A DNA stretch of 64,000 nt from contig NZ_CP053939.1 of assembly GCF_013267835.1 (NCBI RefSeq), positions 558,001 through 622,000 on the forward strand. Reading direction: 5' to 3'. The DNA comes from Neisseria mucosa. GTDB taxonomy: Bacteria > Pseudomonadota > Gammaproteobacteria > Burkholderiales > Neisseriaceae. Each line of letters starts with the position of its first letter. The first letter of the stretch is position 1. Made by a program: the position numbers and the translations under genes. The notes below the pieces were generated by a model that saw only the letters and a program-made list of their open reading frames with translations, was not told where the DNA came from and did not search any database. Shown one piece after another: positions 60,010 through 64,000 of the stretch.

Positions 60010-61872
60010 ATGTTGTTTTCTCCATCCCGTATTCGAGTAGCAGCTGCGGCTGTCATGATGTTGTTTGCTACACAAACTTTTGCTGCGCCCGGCGATTCAA
60101 ATACAGTTTTTGAATCGGCTAAGATTATCAAAAAGAAAAGCCGCGCCGACCGTTTTTCTCCTGAAGAGCGCGAGCAGGAACGGATACGTCTGTTGGGTAT
60201 ACAAAACCGCACCTCGCAGGTTTTCACTTTGTTAAATTCAGAACTGGCCCTGCAAAAGGGCGATGCGGCTTCTGCGCTGTTTACTTATATTTTGACTTTG
60301 CATCGCACCAAATCTCCCGAAGTGGCCGAACGCGCTTTGGAGATGGCGGTTTCGTTAAACGCGTTTGAACAGGCTGAAGCCATTTACCAAAAATGGCGCG
60401 AAATCGAGCCGGAGCCTGGTGAAACACAAAAGCGTATGACTTGGTTGCGTAATTTGCTGCTGGGCAAAGCCGATAAGAATTTGAGCGGATTGGACAAGGT
60501 GATTGCCGGCGGTAGTGAAGATGAGCAAAAGCGCGTGTTCCTGCTTTTGGCGCAAACCGCAGCCCAACAGCCGAATCTGACTAGCGACGCGGTCAAACAG
60601 GTACATAAAACGGCCTTGAATTATCAAGACTTCCCTGAAGCGGCGATTGCGGATGCAATTTTTAGTGCAAAAGACGGTCAAAAGAAACACGCCATTGCGG
60701 CATTGCAGCGATTGGCCAAGTTGGACAACGAAATTTTGCCGCCGACTTTTGTTACATTGAGACTGATGGCGCAACGGCATCCTGATATTCTGGACGGCTT
60801 TTTCAAAGAGACAGACACCAAAACCTTATCTCCGATTTGGCAGGAGTTGGACATTGCCAATTTGATCGCTCATGGTCAAAATGATAGGGCATTCAAGCGT
60901 TTGCAGACTTTATTGGAAGAAAATCCCAACCCTGATTTGTATATTCAGGCCGCCTTATTGTCAGCGAGCAAGACAGAAAATATTTCTGCGGTAAACAGTT
61001 ATCTGGAAAAGGCTTATAAAGCCGGTACGGAAGAGCAGCGCAGCCGTGCGGCGTTGATTGGTGCGGTTTCATATAATGATGTAGAAGAATTGGCCAAAGC
61101 CAAACAATGGCTGGATAAGGTAACGGCTACGGCTTATACATTTGATAAAACCATTTTGGCTGCTTCCATCGAAGCCAAACAGGGCAACCATAAAGAGGCT
61201 TGGGCTTTGGTGCAACGCGCACAAAAAATGCCCGAGCAAAGAGGACGATATTTTGAAGCTAAGGATTTGTTGAGTACGGCTTTGTTCGTATTGTCTAAAA
61301 ATACCAATCTTCAAGAATCGTTGAACGCTTTGAACAGCTTGGTAAGTTCCACCGAAAAATCCTTGAAAACTCAAGCTTCTCCGGAGTTGCTTGCCAATGT
61401 GTTGTATCAGCGTTCGATGACGTATGAAAAACTGAATCAGCCAGGCAAGGCGATTGCCGATTTGCGCCGTGTGGTAGAGCTGTATCCGGACAATCCGCAC
61501 GGTTGGAATGCTTTGGGCTATACCTTGCTGTCCAACGGCAAGGATTTGGAAGAAGCGTTTAAAATGGTTCAGACGGCCTATCAAATGGAGCCGGAAAGCG
61601 CAGCCATTAATGACAGTGTGGGCTGGGCTTATTATCTTAAAGGCGATGCCCAAATGGCTTTGCCGTATATCCAATATGCCTACGAAAAAGAACCTGAAGC
61701 TGAAGTAGCCGCACATTTGGGCGAAGTCCTATGGACGCTTGGAGATCAAGAGAAGGCCAAAGAAATCTGGAATGACGGTTTGAAACGCGGAAGTAATCTC
61801 CGAGTATTAAAAGAGACAATGTCCAAATTCGGTATAACGCCCAGCAAACCGCATACTCAAAAACACAAATAA
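60010..61872 (+). CDS. Periplasmic tetratricopeptide repeat protein
   Basis: The 620-residue protein begins at ATG 60010, five bases after AGGA. The signal peptide spans about residues 1-25 (RVAAAAVMMLFATQTFAAPG). Many degenerate TPR-like helical pairs fill the length. The clearest are near the C-terminus (PGKAIADLRRVVELYPDNPH and INDSVGWAYYLKGDAQMALP). It precedes lolB and ispE on the same strand, the common neisserial order, and may help in outer-membrane lipoprotein handling. That role is inference from position. A DUS hairpin separates it from lolB. Confidence 0.85.
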   Translation: MLFSPSRIRVAAAAVMMLFATQTFAAPGDSNTVFESAKIIKKKSRADRFSPEEREQERIRLLGIQNRTSQVFTLLNSELALQKGDAASALFTYILTLHRTKSPEVAERALEMAVSLNAFEQAEAIYQKWREIEPEPGETQKRMTWLRNLLLGKADKNLSGLDKVIAGGSEDEQKRVFLLLAQTAAQQPNLTSDAVKQVHKTALNYQDFPEAAIADAIFSAKDGQKKHAIAALQRLAKLDNEILPPTFVTLRLMAQRHPDILDGFFKETDTKTLSPIWQELDIANLIAHGQNDRAFKRLQTLLEENPNPDLYIQAALLSASKTENISAVNSYLEKAYKAGTEEQRSRAALIGAVSYNDVEELAKAKQWLDKVTATAYTFDKTILAASIEAKQGNHKEAWALVQRAQKMPEQRGRYFEAKDLLSTALFVLSKNTNLQESLNALNSLVSSTEKSLKTQASPELLANVLYQRSMTYEKLNQPGKAIADLRRVVELYPDNPHGWNALGYTLLSNGKDLEEAFKMVQTAYQMEPESAAINDSVGWAYYLKGDAQMALPYIQYAYEKEPEAEVAAHLGEVLWTLGDQEKAKEIWNDGLKRGSNLRVLKETMSKFGITPSKPHTQKHK

Positions 61873-61879
61873 AACCAAA

Positions 61880-61914
61880 AGGCCGTCTGAAAAGCGTTTG
61901 ATTTCAGACGGCCT
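61880..61914. terminator. DUS hairpin between the TPR gene and lolB
   Basis: AGGCCGTCTGAAA and TTTCAGACGGCCT pair around an inner loop; lolB starts 15 bases later. Confidence 0.55.
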
Positions 61915-61928
61915 ATGAAGGAATATCC

Positions 61929-62513
61929 ATGAATTTAAAACAAATATCATCGGTTGCAGCCTTATTGCTTTTAGCTGCCTGTGCGCAGCCAAACCTGCCT
62001 CAGCAAAACAGTTGGCAAGCGGCAGAGCAGGTGCAGGATTTTAGCGCAGATGGTCGTTTGGCTGTCAAAGTGGAAGGCAAAGGCTCTTATGCCAATTTTG
62101 ACTGGACTTATCAGAACGCGGTTCAAACCATTGATGTCAATACACCGTTGGGTAGTACCGTAGGCCAGCTGTGCCAAGACAGCGAAGGCGTATTGGCAGT
62201 AGACAGTAAGGGTAAGGTTTATCAGGCGGAAACGGCTGAAGAATTGAGCAGACAGCTTTTGGGCTTTGCTTTGCCGGTTCAATATCTGCATATTTGGGCA
62301 GATGGCAAACGCGTTGCCAATGCGCCATACAAAATCCTGTCTGACGGCCGACTGGAGCAGTTTGACTGGACAATATCGCGCACATTAAATAGCTCGGGAC
62401 AGCCCAAAACGCTACAACTTGAAAATGCCAAGTTTAATATCCGCTTGGTGTTCGACACGGTAAACCACTCTTTAGATAAAAATGGACAAACCCGATGCGC
62501 AGCACGCAAATAG
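61929..62513 (+). CDS. lolB: Outer-membrane lipoprotein receptor LolB
   Basis: The 194-residue lipoprotein (LLLLAAC, Cys18) has the LolB start [20 protein letters not shown] and middle [12 protein letters not shown]. LolB takes lipoproteins from LolA and inserts them into the outer membrane. ispE follows after 8 bases; this lolB-ispE-tRNA-prs order is widely conserved in proteobacteria. Confidence 0.94.
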   Translation: MNLKQISSVAALLLLAACAQPNLPQQNSWQAAEQVQDFSADGRLAVKVEGKGSYANFDWTYQNAVQTIDVNTPLGSTVGQLCQDSEGVLAVDSKGKVYQAETAEELSRQLLGFALPVQYLHIWADGKRVANAPYKILSDGRLEQFDWTISRTLNSSGQPKTLQLENAKFNIRLVFDTVNHSLDKNGQTRCAARK

Positions 62514-62521
62514 AGGATAAC

Positions 62522-63370
62522 ATGTCTGTTTCAGCGGAAATCCAAGCCTTTCCTGCACCGGCCAAATTAAATTTGGATTTGAGGATTACCGGTCGCAGGA
62601 GCGATGGTTATCATAATTTGGAAAGTATTTTCTGTTTGATCGGCTTATACGATACCGTTCATCTGAAAATGCGTACCGATGGGCAAATTATTCTACATAC
62701 GCCGGTTGAAGGGCTTAAGCCTGAGCAAGACTTGACTTATCGGGCGGCTAAATTATTACTGCCCTATGCAAGCGTACCGTACGGCGTCGAAATCTGGTTG
62801 GATAAAGTGATTCCGACGGGTGGTGGATTGGGTGGTGGCAGCTCCGATGCGGCCACTGTCTTAATGGTTTTAAACCAATGGTGGCAATGCGGCTTGAGCA
62901 GGCAGCAACTGATTGATTTAGGTGTAAGTCATGGTGCGGATGTTCCTTTTTTTATTTTTGGCAGAAGTGCTTTTGCCAAAGGTGTGGGCGAGAAGCTGGC
63001 TGAAATAGATGTTCCTAAACAATGGTATGTTATCGTTAAGCCCCCCGTCCATGTGGCAACAGCTAAAATTTTTGCACATGAAGGCTTGACACGGGATTCT
63101 AAACCCAGCATAATGCCGACTTTCCAATCATTACAGCCGTTTCAAAATGATATGCAGGCGGTTGTGTTTCAGGAATATCCTGAAGTTTGGAAGGCTTATA
63201 TTGAGTTATCCCAATATGGTCATGCATTAATGACCGGTTCTGGGGCATGCTTATTTATAGCATGTGAATCTCATCAAGAAGCAAATACAATTTACCAACA
63301 GGTTTCTCAATTATATGAAGCTTATTGTGTGGAAGGATTAGATATTCATCCGCTGTTTCATATGATTTAG
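62522..63370 (+). CDS. ispE: 4-diphosphocytidyl-2-C-methyl-D-erythritol kinase IspE
   Basis: IspE phosphorylates CDP-methylerythritol in the non-mevalonate isoprenoid pathway. The 282-residue GHMP kinase has [20 protein letters not shown] and the ATP loop [23 protein letters not shown] lies five bases before ATG 62522. An upstream in-frame start at 62495 would overlap lolB. The tRNA genes follow within 6 bases. Confidence 0.95.
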   Translation: MSVSAEIQAFPAPAKLNLDLRITGRRSDGYHNLESIFCLIGLYDTVHLKMRTDGQIILHTPVEGLKPEQDLTYRAAKLLLPYASVPYGVEIWLDKVIPTGGGLGGGSSDAATVLMVLNQWWQCGLSRQQLIDLGVSHGADVPFFIFGRSAFAKGVGEKLAEIDVPKQWYVIVKPPVHVATAKIFAHEGLTRDSKPSIMPTFQSLQPFQNDMQAVVFQEYPEVWKAYIELSQYGHALMTGSGACLFIACESHQEANTIYQQVSQLYEAYCVEGLDIHPLFHMI

Positions 63371-63375
63371 TAAGT

Positions 63376-63451
63376 TGGGGAGTCGTCAAGCGGTTAAGAC
63401 ACTGGATTTTGATTCCAGCATGCGAAGGTTCGAATCCTTCCTCCCCAGCCA
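63376..63451 (+). tRNA. tRNA-Gln (anticodon TTG), copy 1
   Basis: A complete 76-base cloverleaf with CCA encoded. The acceptor stem TGGGGAG pairs with CTCCCCA. The anticodon stem CTGGA/TCCAG encloses TTTTGAT with anticodon TTG. The T-arm GGTTCGAATCC is canonical. Confidence 0.95.
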
Positions 63452-63461
63452 AACCCTTTGT

Positions 63462-63537
63462 TGGGGAGTCGTCAAGCGGTTAAGACACTGGATTTTGATT
63501 CCAGCATGCGAAGGTTCGAATCCTTCCTCCCCAGCCA
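63462..63537 (+). tRNA. tRNA-Gln (anticodon TTG), copy 2
   Basis: Identical in sequence to the first copy, 10 bases after it. The three copies are probably cut from one transcript. Confidence 0.95.
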
Positions 63538-63548
63538 ACACCCTTTAT

Positions 63549-63624
63549 TGGGGAGTCGTCAAGCGGTTAAGACACTGGATTTTGATTCCAGCATGCGAAG
63601 GTTCGAATCCTTCCTCCCCAGCCA
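63549..63624 (+). tRNA. tRNA-Gln (anticodon TTG), copy 3
   Basis: Identical to copies 1 and 2, 11 bases after copy 2. A strong terminator follows six bases after its CCA end. Confidence 0.95.
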
Positions 63625-63630
63625 AATAAA

Positions 63631-63660
63631 AGCGTGTAAGTTTTCTTACACGCTTTTTTA
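63631..63660 (+). terminator. Intrinsic terminator after the tRNA-Gln array
   Basis: GCGTGTAAG and CTTACACGC form a 9-bp stem with loop TTTT, followed by six T. Confidence 0.9.
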
Positions 63661-63711
63661 CGCCAAGGGAAAAATAACGCTGAAAAACTTTTTTTTACCC
63701 GTCTTTACGCG

Positions 63712-63717
63712 TATAAT
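63712..63717 (+). promoter_or_regulatory. Probable -10 box of prs
   Basis: A perfect TATAAT follows a T-rich tract that could serve as a weak -35 region. It lies about 40-90 bases before the possible prs starts and right after the tRNA terminator, so prs has its own promoter. Confidence 0.55.
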
Positions 63718-63800
63718 CGCGAAATTAGTGTCTTGGACATAGGGCAAAGGGAAGCGTAATGTTTTCTGAGCGTAAATCAAATCTAGAATCAGGTGAAGAT

Positions 63801-64000
63801 ATGGCTGCTTATGACAGTTTAATGGTGTTTACCGGTAATGCAAATCCGGAATTGGCGCAACGTGTTGTCAAACATTTGGATATTTCACTCGGTGAAGCCA
63901 CCGTTTCCAAATTCTCTGATGGCGAAGTGGCCATTGAATTGCTGGAAAATGTGCGTGGTCGCGATGTGTTTATTTTGCAACCTACCTGTGCGCCTACCAA
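63801..64000 (+). CDS. prs: Ribose-phosphate pyrophosphokinase Prs, 3' end cut off by the window edge
   Basis: Prs makes PRPP from ribose 5-phosphate and ATP for nucleotide, histidine and NAD synthesis. The visible 66 codons begin [20 protein letters not shown] and include [20 protein letters not shown], the well-conserved N-terminus of bacterial Prs. ATG 63801 (AGGTGA nearby) matches homologues. ATG 63759 is in frame 14 codons earlier with a better ribosome-binding site (AAAGGGAAG), so a longer form is possible. Confidence 0.93.
   Translation, partial: MAAYDSLMVFTGNANPELAQRVVKHLDISLGEATVSKFSDGEVAIELLENVRGRDVFILQPTCAPT

Noticed and set aside
63375..63742. Open frames encoding a threefold repeated peptide (SRQAVKTLDFDSSMRRFESF)
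   Set aside because: They are translations of the three tandem tRNA-Gln genes, not protein genes.

Overview
The window comes from a commensal, human-associated Neisseria. The 12-base DNA uptake sequence AGGCCGTCTGAA (the AG-DUS dialect) occurs dozens of times. It lies inside genes and, as head-to-head pairs, forms hairpins after most transcription units. Proteins such as AlaS, PurA, BamD, NorM, RluD and Prs read as close relatives of the meningococcal ones. The mainly AG dialect and a pigment-type aryl polyene gene set, which I do not know from meningococcus or gonococcus, point to a species near N. subflava or N. flavescens. That placement is inference.

Layout. 1-4.6 kb: a cut-off SDR epimerase, a TetR regulator, murB, a stand-alone GIY-YIG protein and the MATE pump norM. 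4.7-6.9 kb: thioesterase, acyltransferase and GT2 glycosyltransferase of an aryl polyene pathway. 7-13 kb: an SbmA/YddA-like ABC exporter, a TonB-dependent siderophore receptor, a periplasmic cyclophilin and ygfZ. 13.3-14.5 kb: a strikingly AT-rich two-gene island of unknown function. 14.6-28 kb: core metabolism, with an alaS carrying an insertion of about 90 codons, an orphan polyamine-type binding lipoprotein, ubiE, a truncated rnz remnant, a CAP-domain protein, ilvD, yceI, a bile-acid-type symporter, nnrD and a cytochrome b561-like protein.

28.1-37.0 kb is the main aryl polyene locus: methyltransferase, a fused AMP-ligase/dehydratase, a lipoprotein, a COG4648 membrane protein, two acyl carrier proteins, an acyltransferase and a chain-length factor on the minus strand. 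A dehydratase, a ketoreductase and a ketosynthase diverge from them. With the 4.7-6.9 kb genes this gives most of the enzymes needed to start, extend, modify and anchor an aryl polyene, but split into two loci about 21 kb apart. The expected LolA-like carrier and MMPL exporter are not in the window.

37-54.8 kb: an RDD membrane protein, holA, lptE, pgeF, rluD facing bamD with overlapping start codons, hisZ-purA, pflB-pflA with an FNR-type site, proS, fghA, recA and aroA. An AT-rich gap between proS and fghA holds a cluster of DnaA-box-like 9-mers. 54.9-57.5 kb encodes a large protein with a GH66 (dextranase-type) catalytic region followed by RTX calcium-binding repeats and no signal peptide. 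It is predicted to be a type I-secreted glucan hydrolase and is the most distinctive gene here. 57.8-64 kb: cysG, a Nudix hydrolase, a TPR protein, lolB, ispE, three identical tandem tRNA-Gln genes and the start of prs.
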